This document shows, in pieces, positions 36,503 through 50,135 of a stretch of DNA of 64,000 nt (the first letter of the stretch is position 1; every line of letters begins with the position of its first letter). A program made the position numbers and the translations under genes. The DNA lies in NCBI RefSeq assembly GCF_000003605.2, contig NW_003131026.1:1-64000 (forward strand), written 5' to 3'. The notes under the pieces were generated by a model, which saw only the letters and a program-made list of their open reading frames with translations, searched no databases and had not been told where the DNA came from. This DNA is from Saccoglossus kowalevskii (Eukaryota > Hemichordata > Enteropneusta > Harrimaniidae).

Positions 36503-37667
36503 ATTGTTGAATGCTTGGGATTTAGGCCGATGTAATCTATCATTTGTTTAATTATGGACCTTCAGAGAGGTCATCAAAAATTGCATCGACCGACGGTATT
36601 TCACGTCGTTTCGTGCAGGGTATTGGTAAAAGTTTTCAACTAGCAATAATCGCGTCTCGGTTGAACCTTATGGGCTACGATATCGCCTCTGCGCAGAGAT
36701 AAATTGATATCGCGCTGACCAGACAATCCAGGTCATATTCCACACACATATATACTCGGTTTGGATTTGGCGCATTACGTATTGGTTACGTAAAGGCAGC
36801 GTGGGGATATTGTTATGTAAATAGGTGAAAATATTCACACATAAAAAGGCGGCCATTTAGCACGTTATTGTTTGTTGAATTAAAAAATAATTCATGCTGT
36901 TCCAACAGTTTATTCCACAACCATCCTCAACAAAATAAAGATTACATACGGTTTTTGATTAAACCCGTCTTTCCTTATTGTGGACTTTGTTCGAATAACC
37001 ATTCACGAGTCAATCTAAATAGGCAAATTACACGACAGCTTCATTAGAACCACCACGCCGACTAAACTTGATTATCCGACCACTGTCCCGGCGGTGTTGT
37101 TTTAGCGAACTTCCTGCAAGACATAGACATATACAAGTTCACGTATATCAGCTGTTACCATTAATTCAACCCGTAGCCCAATCTGATGGTGTAATTTGCG
37201 TTTTTATAAGACGTTTTGCTTTCGTCTAGGTGAATATATATTACACTCTCGATGTGCGCCCTCCAAGAACAACGGTTCGAGTGACATGCATACATCGCCA
37301 ATAGATGGCGTTTTTGAAAGTGTTCCTCTAAACGCAAATAGCATCCAATGTTATCTAATTTGAAATAGTACACTACACGCAGAGCTCTTGTACTCAGGCG
37401 CAAAATGGTGCAGCTACCTAAAGAGTATAAGATAACAAGACACGAAGAATAACAAGACTTGAGTCAATCATAATAGACAAATTGCACGACAGTTTGTTTC
37501 AAGGACCAACACGCTGTCATCACCAACATGTTTCTTTCATAACCTTGTTTTTGTGAATGATGCCATGCTTTAACTCATTCTGTTTAATTAAAATCTATGA
37601 TAGAATAAAACACATATATTATTATGGATTGAGATGTCGGATACAACAATGTTACATTTCGCATAGT
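36503..37667 (+). repeat. Satellite unit M32 (class B, 12-bp contraction)
   Basis: 1165 bp. Carries the same loss of one 12-bp unit as M31, near 37526. Private changes are GGCCGATG, CTTCAGAGAGG, GTCTCGGTTGAACC, ATTGATATCGCG, GTTCACGTAT and CCCGTAGCCC. GTTCGAATAACC is present. Confidence 0.92.
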
Positions 37668-38807
37668 ATTGTTGAATGCTTGGGATTTATGCTGATGTAA
37701 TCTATCATTTGTTTAATTATGGACCACCGGAGAGGTCATCAAAAATTGCATCGACCGACGGTATTTCACGTCGTTTCGTGCAGGGCATTGGTAAAAGTTT
37801 TCAACTATATCGCCTCTGCGCAGAGATAAATTGACATCGCGCTGAACAGACAATCCAGGTCATATTCCACACACATATATACTCGGTTTGGATTTGGCGC
37901 ATTACGTATTGGTTACGTAAAGGCAGCGTGGGGATATTGTTATGTAAATAGGTGAAAATATTCACACATAAAAAGGCGGCCATTTAGCACGTTATTGTTT
38001 GTTGAATTAAAAAATAATTCATGCTGTTCCAACAGTTTATTCCACAACCATCCTCAATAAAATAAAGATTACATACGGTTTTTGATTAAACCCGTCTTTC
38101 CTTATTGTGGACTTTGTTCGAATAACCATTCACAAGTCAATCTAAATAGGCAAATTACACGACAGCTTCATTAGAACCACCACGCCGACTAAACTTGATT
38201 ATCCGACCACTGTCCCGGCGGTGTTGTTTTAGCGAACTTCCTGCAAGACATAGACATATACAAGTTCGCGTATATCAGCTGTTACCATTAATTCAACCCG
38301 TGGCCCAATCTGATGGTGTAATTTGCGTTTTTATAAGACGTTTTGCTTTCGTCTAGGTGAATATATATTACACTCTCGATGTGCGCCCTCTAAGAACAAC
38401 GGTTCGAGTGACATGCATACATCGCCAATAGATGGCGTTTTTGAAAGTGTTCCTTTAAACGCAAATAGCATCCAATGTTATCTAATTTGAAATAGTACAC
38501 TACACGCAGAGCTCTTGTACTCAGGCGCAAAATGGTGCAGCTACCTAAAGAGTATAAGATAACAAGACACGAAGAATAACAAGACTTGAGTCAATCATAA
38601 TAGACAAATTGCACGACAGTTTGTTTCAAGGACCAACACGCTGTCATCACCAACGTCATCACCAACATGTTTCTTTCATAACCTTGTTTTTGTGAATGAT
38701 GCCATGCTTTTAACTCATTCTGTTTAATTAAAATCTATGATAGAATAAAACACATATATTATTATGGATTGAGATGTCGGATACAACAATGTTACATTTC
38801 GCATAGT
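37668..38807 (+). repeat. Satellite unit M33 (class B, 38-bp deletion)
   Basis: 1140 bp. Same 38-bp deletion junction as M12, at about 37806. The 3' part (CCCTCTAAG, CCTTTAAACGC) matches M9 and M52. Confidence 0.93.
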
Positions 38808-39986
38808 ATTGTTGAATGCTTGGGATTTATGCTGATGTAATCTATCATTTGTTAATTATGGACCACCGGAGAGGTCATCAAAATTGCATCGACCGACGGT
38901 ATTTCACGTCGTTTCGTGTAGGGTATGGTAAAAGTTTTCAACTAGCAATAATCGCGCTCGGTTGGACCTCATGGGCTACGATATCGCCTCTGCGCAGAGA
39001 TAAATTGACATCGCGCTGACCAGACAATCAGGTCATATTCCACACACATATACACTCGGTTTGGATTTGGCGCATTACGTATTGGTTACGTGAAGGCAGC
39101 GTGGGGATATTGTTATGTAAATAGGTGAAAATATTCACACATAAAAAAGCGGCCATTTAGCACGTTATTGTTTGTTGAATTAAAAAAATAATTCATGCTG
39201 TTCCAACAGTTTATTCCACAACCATCCTCAACAAAATAAAGATTACATACGGTTTTTGATTAAACCCGTCTTTCCTTATTGTGGACTTTGTGGAATAACC
39301 ATTCACGAGTTAATTGAAATAGGCAAATTGCACGACAGCTTCATTAGAACCACCACGCCGACTAAACTTGATTATCCGACCACTGTCCCGGCGGTGTTGT
39401 TTTAGCGAACTTCCTGCAAGACATAGACATATACAAGTTCGCGTATATCAGCTGTTACCATTAATTCAACGCGTGGCCCAATCTGATGGTGTAATTTGCG
39501 TTTTTATAAGACGTTTTGCTTTCGTCTATGTGAATATATATTACACTCTCGATGTGCGCCCTCCAAGAACAACGGTTCGAGTGATATGCATACATCGCCA
39601 ATAGATGGCGTTTTTGAAAGTGTTCCTCTAAACGCAAATAGCATCCAATGTTATCTAATTTGAAATACATTGTAGTACACTACACGCAGAGTTCTTGTAC
39701 TCAGGCGCAAAATGGTGCAGCTACCTAAAGAGTATAAGATAACAAGACACGAAGAATAACAAGACTTGAGTCAATCATAATAGACAAATTGCACGACAGT
39801 TTGTTTCAAGGACCAACACGCTGTCATCACCAACGTCATCACCATCATGTTTCTTTCATAACCTTGTTTTTGTGAATGATGCCATGCTTTAACTCATTCT
39901 GTTTAATTAAAATCTATGATAGAATAAAACACATATATTATTATGGATTGAGATGTCGGATACAACAATTTTACTTGTCGCATAGT
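38808..39986 (+). repeat. Satellite unit M34 (class A, 7-bp insertion)
   Basis: 1179 bp. A private 7-bp insertion, CATTGTA, lies at 39668-39674. The 5' part (38850-39030) has one-base losses at the same five short runs as M2. ACGTGAAGGC is shared with M40. Confidence 0.92.
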
Positions 39987-41163
39987 ATTGTTGAATGCTT
40001 GGGATTTATGCTGATGTAATCTATCATTTGTTTAATTATGGACCTCTGGAGAGGTCATCAAAAATTGCATCGACCGACGGTATTTCACGTCGTTTCGTGC
40101 AGGGTATTGGTAAAAGTTTTCAACTAGCAATAATCGCGCCTCGGTTGGACCTCATGGGATACGATATCGCCTCTGCGCAGAGATAAATTGACATCGCGCT
40201 GACCAGACAATCCAGGTCATATTCCACACACATATACACTCGGTTTGGATTTGGCGCATTACGTATTGGTTACGTAAAGGCAGCGTGGGGATATTGTTAT
40301 GTAAATAGGTGAAAATATTCACACATAAAAAAGCGGCCATTTAGCACGTTATTGTTTGTTGAATTAAAAAAATAATTCATGCTGTTCCAACAGTTTATTC
40401 CACAACCATCCTCAACAAAATAAAGATTACATACGGTTTTTGATTAAACCCGTCTTTCCTTATGGTGGACTTTGTGGAATAACCATTCACGAGTCAATCG
40501 AAATAGGCAAATTGCACGACAGCTTCATTAGAACCACCACGCCGACTAAACTTGATTATCCGACCACTGTCCCGGCGGTGTTGTTATAGCGAACATCCTG
40601 CAAGACATAGACATATACAAGTTCGAGTATATCAGCTGTTACCATTAATTCAACCCGTGGCCCAATCTGATGGTGTAATTTGCGTTTTTATAAGACGTTT
40701 TGCTTTCGTCTAGGTGAATATATATTACACTCTCGATGTGCGCCCTCCAAGAACAACGGTTCGAGTGACATGCATACATCGCCAATAGATGGCGTTTTTG
40801 AATGTGTTCCTCTAAACGCAAATAGCATCCAATGTTATCTAATTTGAAATAGTACACTACACGCAGAGCTCTTGTACTCAGGCGCAAAATGGTGCAGCTA
40901 CCTAAAGAGTATAAGATAACAAGACACGAAGAATAACAAGACTTGAGTCAATCATAATAGACAAATTGCACGACAGTTTGTTTCAAGGACCAACACGCTG
41001 TCATCACCAACGTCATCACCATCATGTTTCTTTCATAACCTTGTTTTTGTGAATGATGCCATGCTTTAACTCATTCTGTTTAATTAAAATCTATGATAGA
41101 ATAAAACACATATATTATTATGGATTGAGATGTCGGATACAACAATGTTACTTTTCGCATAGT
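39987..41163 (+). repeat. Satellite unit M35 (class B)
   Basis: 1177 bp. CATGGGATAC is shared with M3, GAATGTGTTCC with M1 and M8. Private changes are TTATGGTGG, GTTATAGCGAACATCC and GTTCGAGTATATC. The last two alter both arms of the 8-bp inverted repeat. Confidence 0.92.
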
Positions 41164-42340
41164 ATTGTTGAATGCTAGGGATTTATGCTGATGTAATCTA
41201 TCATTTGTTTAATTATGGACCTCCGGAGAGGTCATCAAAAATTGCATCGACCGACGGTATTTCACGTCGTTTCGTGCAGGGTATTGGTAAAAGTTTTCAA
41301 CTAGCAATAATCGCGCCTCGGTTGGACCTCATGGGCTACGATATCGCCTCTGCGCAGAGATAAATTGACATCGCGCTGACCAGACAATCCAGGTCATATT
41401 CCACACACATATATACTCGGTTTGGATTTGGCGCATTACGTATTGGTTACGTAAAGGCAGCGTGGGGATATTGTTATGTAAATAGGTGAAAATATTCACA
41501 CATAAAAAGGCGGCCATTTAGCACGTTATTGTTTGTTGAATTAAAAAAATAATTCATGCTGTTCCAACAGTTTATTCCACAACCATCCTCAACAAAATGA
41601 AGATTACATACGGTTTTTGATTAAACCCGTCTTTCCTTATTGTGGACTTTGTGGAATAACCATTCACGAGTCAATCGAAATAGGCAAATTGCACGACAGC
41701 TTCATTAGAACCACCGCGCCGACTAAACTTGATTATCCGACCACTGTCCCGGCGGTGTTGTTTTAGCGAACTTCCTGCAAGACATAGACATATACAAGTT
41801 CGCGTATATCAGTTGTTACCATTAATTCAACCCGTGGCCCAATCTGATGGTGTAATTTGCGTTTTTATAAGACGTTTTGCTTTCGTCTAGGTGAATATAT
41901 ATTACACTCTCGATGTGCGCCCTCCAAGAACAACGGTTCGAGTGATATGCATACATCGCCAATAGATGGCGTTTTTGAAAGTGTTCCTCTAAACGCAAAT
42001 AGCATCCAATGTTATCTAATTTGAAATAGTACACTACACGCGGAGTTCTTGTACTCAGGCGCAAAATGGTGCAGCTACCTAAAGAGTATAAGATAACAAG
42101 ACACGAAGAATAACAAGACTTGAGTCAATCATAATAGACAAATTGCACGACAGTTTGTTTCAAGGACCAACACGCTGTCATCACCAACGTCATCACCATC
42201 ATGTTTCTTTCATAACCTTGTTTTTGTGAATGATGCCATGCTTTAACTCATTCTGTTTAATTAAAATCTATGATAGAATAAAACACATATATTATTATGC
42301 ATTGAGATGTCGGATACAACAATGTTACTTTTCGCATAGT
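41164..42340 (+). repeat. Satellite unit M36 (class B)
   Basis: 1177 bp. GCTAGGG at the start is shared with M21. ACCACCGCGCC is private, CGCGGAGTTC is shared with M29. Ends with the TATGCATTGAG tail. Confidence 0.92.
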
Positions 42341-43517
42341 ATTGTTGAATGCTTGGGATTTATGCTGATGTAATCTATCATTTGTTTAATTATGGACCTC
42401 TGGAGAGGTCATCAAAAATTGCATCGACCGACGGTATTTCACGTCGTTTCGTGCAGGGTATTGGTAAAAGTTTTCAACTAGCAATAATCGCGCCTCGGTT
42501 GGACCTCATGGGCTACGATATCGCCTCTGCGCAGAGATAAATTGACATCGCGCTGACCAGACAATCCAGGTCATATTCCACACACATATATACTCGGTTT
42601 GGATTTGGCGCATTACGTATTGGTTACGTAAAGGCAGCGTGGGGATATTGTTATGTAAATAGGTGAAAATATTCACACATAAAAAAGCGGCCATTTAGCA
42701 CGTTATTGTTTGTTGAATTAAAAAAATAATTCATGCTGTTCCAACAGTTTATTCCACAACCATCCTCAACAAAATAAAGATTACATACGGTTTTTGATTA
42801 AACCCGTCTTTCCTTATTGTGGACTTTGTGGAATAACCATTCACGAGTCAATCGAAATAGGCAAATTGCACGACAGCTTCATTAGAACCACCACGCCGAC
42901 TAAAGTTGATTATCCTACCACTGTCCCGGCGGTGTTGTTTTAGCGAACATCCTGCATGACATAGACATATACAAGTTCGCGTATATCAGCTGTTACCATT
43001 AATTCAACCCGTGGCCCAATCTGATGGTGTAATTTGCGTTTTTATAAGACGTTTTGCTTTCATCTAGGTGAATATATATTACACTCTCGATGTGCGCCCT
43101 CCAAGAACAACGGTTCGAGTGACATGCATACATCGCCAATAGATGGCGTTTTTGAAAGTGTTCCTCAAAACGCAAATAGCATCCAATGTTATCTAATTTG
43201 AAATAGTACACTACACGCAGAGCTCTTGTACTCAGGCGCAAAATGGTGCAGCTACCTAAAGAGTATAAGTTAAGAAGACACGAAGAATAACAAGACTTGA
43301 GTCAATCATAATAGACAAATTGCACGACAGTTTGTTTCAAGGACCAACACGCTGTCATCACCAACGTCATCACCATCATGTTTCTTTCATAACCTTGTTT
43401 TTGTGAATGATGCCATGCTTTAACTCATTTTGTTTAATTAAAATCTATGATAGAATAAAACACATATATTATTATGGATTGAGATGTCGGATACAACAAT
43501 GTTACTTTTCACATAGT
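42341..43517 (+). repeat. Satellite unit M37 (class B, 3' twin of M22)
   Basis: 1177 bp. From about 42900 it matches M22 through many rare variants (AAAGTTGATTATCC, ACATCCTGCATGAC, TAAGTTAAGAAG). Ends with TTTTCACAT. Confidence 0.93.
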
Positions 43518-44694
43518 ATTGTTGAATGCTTGGGATTTATGCTGATGTAATCTATCATTTGTTTAATTATGGACCTCCGGAGAGGTCATCAAAAATTGCA
43601 TCGACCGACGGTATTTCACGTCGTTTCGTGCAGGGTATTGGTAAAAGTTTTCAACTAGCAATAATCGCGCCTCTGTTGGATCTCATGGGCTACGATATCG
43701 CCTCTGCGCAGAGATAAATTGACATCGCGCTGACCAGACAATCCAGGTCATATTCCACACACATATATACTCGGTTTGGATTTGGCGCATTACGTATTGG
43801 TTACGTAAAGGCAGCGTGGGGATATTGTTATGTAAATAGGTGAAAATATTCACACATAAAAAGGCGGCCATTTAGCACGTTATTGTTTGTTGAATTAAAA
43901 AAATAATTCATGCTGTTCCAACAGTTTATTCCACAACCATCCTCAACAAAATGAAGATTACATACGGTTTTTGATTAAACCCGTCTTTCCTTATTGTGGA
44001 CTTTGTGGAATAACCATTCACGAGTCAATCGAAATAGGCAAATTGCACGACAGCTTCATTAGAACCACCACGCCGACTAAACTTGATTATCCGACCACTG
44101 TCCCGGCGGTGTTGTTTTAGCGAACTTCCTGCAAGACATAGACATATACAAGTTCGCGTATATCAGTTGTTACCATTAATTCAACCCGTGGCGCAATCTG
44201 ATGGTGTAATTTGCGTTTTTATAAGACGTTTTGCTTTCGTCTAGGTGAATATATATTACACTCTCGATGTGCGCCCTCCAAGAACAACGGTTCGAGTGAT
44301 ATGCATACATCGCCAATAGATGGCGTTTTTGAAAGTGTTCCTCTAAACGCAAATAGCATCCAATGTTATCTAATTTGAAATAGTACACTACACGCAGAGT
44401 TCTTGTACTCAGGCGCAAAATGGTGCAGCTACCTAAAGAGTATAAGATAACAAGACACGAAGAATAACAAGACTTGAGTCAATCATAATAGACAAATTGC
44501 ACGACAGTTTGTTTCAAGGACCAACACGCTGTCATCACCAACGTCATCACCATCATGTTTCTTTCATAACCTTGTTTTTGTGAATGATGCCATGCTTTAA
44601 CTCATTCTGTTTAATTAAAATCTATGATAGAATAAAACACATATATTATTATGGATTGAGATGTCGGATACAACAATTTTACTTGTCGCATAGT
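43518..44694 (+). repeat. Satellite unit M38 (B/C intermediate, twin of M23)
   Basis: 1177 bp. The 5' part matches M23 (CCTCTGTTGGATCTC). The middle has CCCGTGGCGC with CTAGGTG, as in M14. The shared block therefore ends inside this unit. Confidence 0.92.
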
Positions 44695-45871
44695 ATTGTT
44701 GAATGCTTGGGATTTATGCTGATGTAATCTATCATTTGTTTAATTATGGACCTCTGGAGAGGTCATCAAAAATTGCATCGACCGACGGTATTTCACGTCG
44801 TTTCGTGCAGGGTATTGGTAAAAGTTTTCAACTAGCAATAATCGCGCCTCGGTTGGACCTCATGGGCTACGATATCGCCTCTGCGCAGAGATAAATTGAC
44901 ATCGCGCTGACCAGACAATCCAGGTCATATTCCACACACATATACACTCGGTTTGGATTTGGCGCATTACGTATTGGTTACGTAAAGGCAGCGTGGGGAT
45001 ATTGTTATGTAAATAGGTGAAAATATTCACACATAAAAAAGCGGCCATTTAGCACGTTATTGTTTGTTGAATTAAAAAAATAATTCATGCTGTTCCAACA
45101 GTTTATTCCACAACCATCCTCAACAAAATAAATATTACATACGGTTTTTGATTAAACCCGTCTTTCCTTATTGTGGACTTTGTGGAATAACCATTCACGA
45201 GTCAATCGAAATAGGCAAATTGCACGACAGCTTCATTAGAACCACCACGCCGACTAAACTTGATTATCCGACCACTGTCCCGGCGTTGTTGTTTTAGCGA
45301 ACTTCCTGCAAGACATAGACATATACAAGTTCGCGTATATCAGCTGTTACCATTAATTCAACCCGTGGCCCAATCTGATGGTGTAATTTGCGTTTTTATA
45401 AGACGTTTTGCTTTCGTCTAGGTGAATATATATTACACTCTCGATGTGCGCCCTCCAAGAACAACGGTTCGAGTGATATGCATACATCGCCAATAGATGG
45501 CGTTTTTGAAAGTGTTCCTCTAAACGCAAATAGCATCCAATGTTATCTAATTTGAAATAGTACACTACACGCAGAGCTGTTGTACTTAGGCGCAAAATGG
45601 TGCAGCTACCTAAGGAGTATAAGATAACAAGACACGAAGAATAACAAGACTTGAGTCAATCATAATAGACAAATTGCACGACAGTTTGTTTCAAGGACCA
45701 ACACGCTGTCATCACCAACGTCATCACCATCATGTTTCTTTCATAACCTTGTTTTTGTGAATGATGCCATGCTTTAACTCATTCTGTTTAATTAAAATCT
45801 ATGATAGAATAAAACACATATATTATTATGGATTGAGATGTCGGATACAACAATTTTACTTGTCGCATAGT
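44695..45871 (+). repeat. Satellite unit M39 (class B, twin of M5)
   Basis: 1177 bp. AAATAAATATTAC and CCGGCGTTGTTG are shared with M5. Private changes near the 3' end are AGAGCTGTTGTACTTAGG, and CTAAGGAG is present. Confidence 0.92.
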
Positions 45872-47048
45872 ATTGTTGAATGCTTGGGATTTATGCTGAT
45901 GTAATCTATCATTTGTTTAATTATGGACCTCTGGAGAGGTCATCAAAAATTGCATCGACCGACGGTATTTCACGTCGTTTCGTGCAGGGTATTGGTAAAA
46001 GTTTTCAACTAGCAATAATCGCGCCTCGGTTGGACCTCATGGGCTACGATATCGCCTCTGCGCAGAGATAAATTGACATCGCGCTGACCAGACAATCCAG
46101 GTCATATTCCACACACATATACACTCGGTTTGGATTTGGCGCATTACGTATTGGTTACGTGAAGGCAGCGTGGGGATATTGTTATGTAAATAGGTGAAAA
46201 TATTCACACATAAAAAAGCGGCCATTTAGCACGTTATTGTTTGTTGAATTAAAAAAATAATTCATGCTGTTCCAACAGTTTATTCCACAACCATCCTCAA
46301 CAAAATAAAGATTACATACGGTTTTTGATTAAACCCATCTTTCCTTATTGTGGACTTTGTGGAATAACCATTCACGAGTTAATCGAAATAGGCAATTTGC
46401 ACGACAGCTTCATTAGAACCACCACGCCGACTAAACTTGATTATCCGACCACTGTCCCGGCGGTGTTGTTTTACCAAACTTCCTGCAAGACATAGACATA
46501 TACAAGTTCGCGTATATCAGCTGTTACCATTAATTCAACGCGTGGCCCAATCTGATGGTGTAATTTGCGTTTTTATAAGACGTTTTGCTTTCGTCTATGT
46601 GAATATATATTACACTCTCGATGTGCGCCCTCCAAGAACAACGGTTCGAGTGATATGCATACATCGCCAATAGATGGCGTTTTTGAAAGTGTTCCTCTAA
46701 ACGCAAATAGCATCCAATGTTATCTAATTTGAAATAGTACACTACACGCAGAGTTCTTGTACTCAGGCGCAAAATGGTGCAGCTACCAAAAGAGTATAAG
46801 ATAACAAGACACGAAGAATAACAAGACTTGAGTCAATCATAATAGACAAATTGCACGACAGTTTGTTTCAAGGACCAACACGCTGTCATCACCAACGTCA
46901 TCACCAACATGTTTCTTTCATAACCTTGTTTTTGTGAATGATGCCATGCTTTAACTCATTCTGTTTAATTAAAATCTATGATAGAATAAAACACATATAT
47001 TATTATGCATTGAGATGTCGGATACAACAATGTTACTTTTCGCATAGT
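45872..47048 (+). repeat. Satellite unit M40 (class A, 3' twin of M11)
   Basis: 1177 bp. CCCATCTTTCC, TTTACCAAACTT and GCTACCAAAAG are shared with M11. ACGTGAAGGC is shared with M34. Last of six consecutive units (M35-M40) exactly 1177 bp long. Confidence 0.92.
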
Positions 47049-47783
47049 ATTGTTGAATGCTTGGGATTTATGCTGATGTAATCTATCATTTGTTTAATTA
47101 TGGACCTCTGGAGAGGTCATCAAAAATTGCATCGACCGACGGTATTTCACGTCGTTTCGTGCAGGGTATTGGTAAAAGTTTTCAACTAGCAATAATCGCG
47201 CCTCGGTTGGACCTCATGGGCTACGATATCGCCTCTGCGCAGAGATAAATTGACATCGCGCTGACCAGACAATCCAGGTCATATTCCACACACATATATA
47301 CTCGGTTTGGATTTGGCGCATTACGTATTGGTTACGTAAAGGCAGCGTGGGGATATTGTTATGTAAATAGGTGAAAATATTCACACATAAAAAAGCGGCC
47401 ATTTAGCACGTTATTGTTTGTTGAATTAAAAAAATAATTCATGCTGTTCCAACAGTTTATTCCACAACCATCCTCAACAAAATAAAGATTACATACGGTT
47501 TTTGATTAAACCCGTCTTTCCTTATTGTGGACTTTGTGGAATAACCATTCACGAGTTAATCGAAATAGGCAAATTGCACGACAGCTTCATTAGAACCACC
47601 ACGCCGACTAAACTAGATTATCCGACCACTGTCCCGGCGGTGTTGTTTTAGCGAACTTCCTGCGAGACATAGAATGATGGCATGCTTTAACTCATTCTGT
47701 TTTATTAAAATGTATGATAGAATAAACACATATATTATTATGGATTGAGATGTCGGATACAACAATGTTACTTTTCGCATAGT
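47049..47783 (+). repeat. Satellite unit M41 (internal deletion of about 440 bp)
   Basis: 735 bp. At about 47673 the unit jumps from GACATAGA to ATGATGGCATGC, removing the part that corresponds to 14797-15237 of M13. The GA at the junction is present at both ends of the lost segment. The 5' part has CTCTGGAG and GAGTTAATCG. The junction is shared with M50. Confidence 0.95.
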
Positions 47784-48959
47784 ATTGTTGAATGCTTGGG
47801 ATTTAGGCTGATGTAAGCTATCATTTGTTTAATTATGGACCTCCGGAGAGTTCATCAAAAATTGCATCGACCGACGGTATTTCACGTCGTTTCGTGCAGG
47901 GTATTGGTAAAAGTTTTCAACTAGCAATAATCGCGCCTCGGTTGGACCTCATGGGCTACGATATCGCCTCTGCGTAGAGATAAATTGACATCGCGCTGAC
48001 CAGACAATCCAGGTCATATTCCACACACATATATACTCGGTTTGGATTTGGCGCATTACGTATTGGTTACGTAAAGGCAGCGTGGGGATATTGTTATGTA
48101 AATAGGTGAAAATATTCACACATAAAAAGGCGGCCATTTAGCACGTTATTGTTTGTTGAATTAAAAAAATAATTCATGCTGTTCCAACAGTTTATTCCAC
48201 AACCATCCTCAACAAAATAAAGATTACATACGGTTTTTGATTAAACCCGTCTTTCCTTATTGTGGACTTTGTGGAATAACCATTCACGAGTCAATCGAAA
48301 TAGGCAAATTGCACGACAGCTTCATTAGAACCACCACGCCGACTAAACTAGATTATCCGACCACTGTCCCGGCGGTGTTGTTTTAGCGAACTTCCTGCAA
48401 GACATAGACATATACAAGTTCGCGTATATCAGCTGTTACCATTAATTCAACCCGTGGCCCAATCTGATGGTGTAATTTGCGTTTTTATAAGACGTTTTGC
48501 TTTCGTCTAGGTGAATATATATTACACTCTCGATGTGCGCCCTCCAAGAACAACGGTTCGAGTGATATGCATACATCGCCAATAGATGGCGTTTTTGAAA
48601 GTGTTCCTCTAAACGCAAATAGCATCCAATGTTATCTAATTTGAAATAGTATACGACACGCAGAGTTCTTGTACTCAGGCGCAAAATGGTGCAGCTACCT
48701 AAAGAGTATAGATAACAAGACACGAAGAATAACAAGACTTGAGTCAATCATAATAGACAAATTGCACGACAGTTTGTTTCAAGGACCAACACGCTGTCAT
48801 CACCAACGTCATCACCATCATGTTTCTTTCATAACCTTGTTTTTGTGAATGATGCCATGCTTTAACTCATTCTGTTTAATTAAAATCTATGATAGAATAA
48901 AACACATATATTATTATGGATTGAGATGTCGGATACAACAATGTTACTTTTCGCATAGT
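47784..48959 (+). repeat. Satellite unit M42 (class B)
   Basis: 1176 bp. GGCTGATGTAAGC at the start. Private GAGAGTTCATC and CTCTGCGTAGAG, which breaks the 12-bp palindrome. AAACTAGATTATCC is shared with M41 and M50. Confidence 0.92.
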
Positions 48960-50135
48960 ATTGTTGAATGCTTGGGATTTAGGCTGATGTAAGCTATCAT
49001 TTGTTTAATTATGGACCTCCGGAGAGGTCATCAAAAATTGCATCGACCGACGGTATTTCACGTCGTTTCGTGCAGGGTATTGGTAAAAGTTTTCAACTAG
49101 CAATAATCGCGCCTCGGTTGGACCTCATGGGCTACGATATCGCCTCTGCGCAGAGATAAATTGACATCGCGCTGACCAGACAATCCAGGTCATATTCCAC
49201 ACACATATATACTCGGTTTGGATTTGGCGCATTACGTATTGGTTACGTAAAGGCAGCGTGGGGATATTGTTATGTAAATAGGTGAAAATATTCACACATA
49301 AAAAGGCGGCCATTTAGCACGTTACTGTTTGTTGAATTAAAAAATAATTCATGCTGTTCCAACAGTTTATTCCACAACCATCCTCAACAAAATAAAGACT
49401 ACATACGGTTTTTGATTAAACCTGTCTTTCCTTATTGTGGACTTTGTGGAATAACCATTCACGAGTCAATCGAAATAGGCAAATTGCACGACAGCTTCAT
49501 TAGAACCACCACGCCGACTAAACTTGATTATCCGACCACTGTCCCGGCGGTGTTGTTTTAGCGAACTTCCTGCAAGACATAGACATATACAAGTTCGCGT
49601 ATATCAGCTGTTACCATTAATTCAACCCGTGGCCCAATCTGATGGTGTAATTTGCGTTTTTATAAGACGTTTTGCTTTCGTCTAGGTGAATATATATTAC
49701 ACTCTCGATGTGCGCCCTCCAAGAACAACGGTTCGAGTGATATGCATACATCGCCAATAGATGGCGTTTTTGAAAGTGTTCCTCTAAACGCAAATAGCAT
49801 CCAATGTTATCTAATTTGAAATAGTATACGACACGCAGAGTTCTTGTACTCAGGCGCAAAATGGTGCAGCTACCTAAAGAGTATAAGATAACAAGACACG
49901 AAGAATAACAAGACTTGAGTCAATCATAATAGACAAATTGCACGACAGTTTGTTTCAAGGGCCAACACGCTGTCATCACCAACGTCATCACCATCATGTT
50001 TCTTTCATAACCTTGTTTTTGTGAATGATGCCATGCTTTAACTCATTCTGTTTAATTAAAATCTATGATAGAATAAAACACATATATTATTATGGATTGA
50101 GATGTCGGATACAACAATGTTACTTTTCGCATAGT
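48960..50135 (+). repeat. Satellite unit M43 (class B)
   Basis: 1176 bp. Very like its neighbours M42 and M44 (GGCTGATGTAAGC, GTATACGACACG). Private changes are AAACCTGTC and AAGGGCCAAC. Confidence 0.92.
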
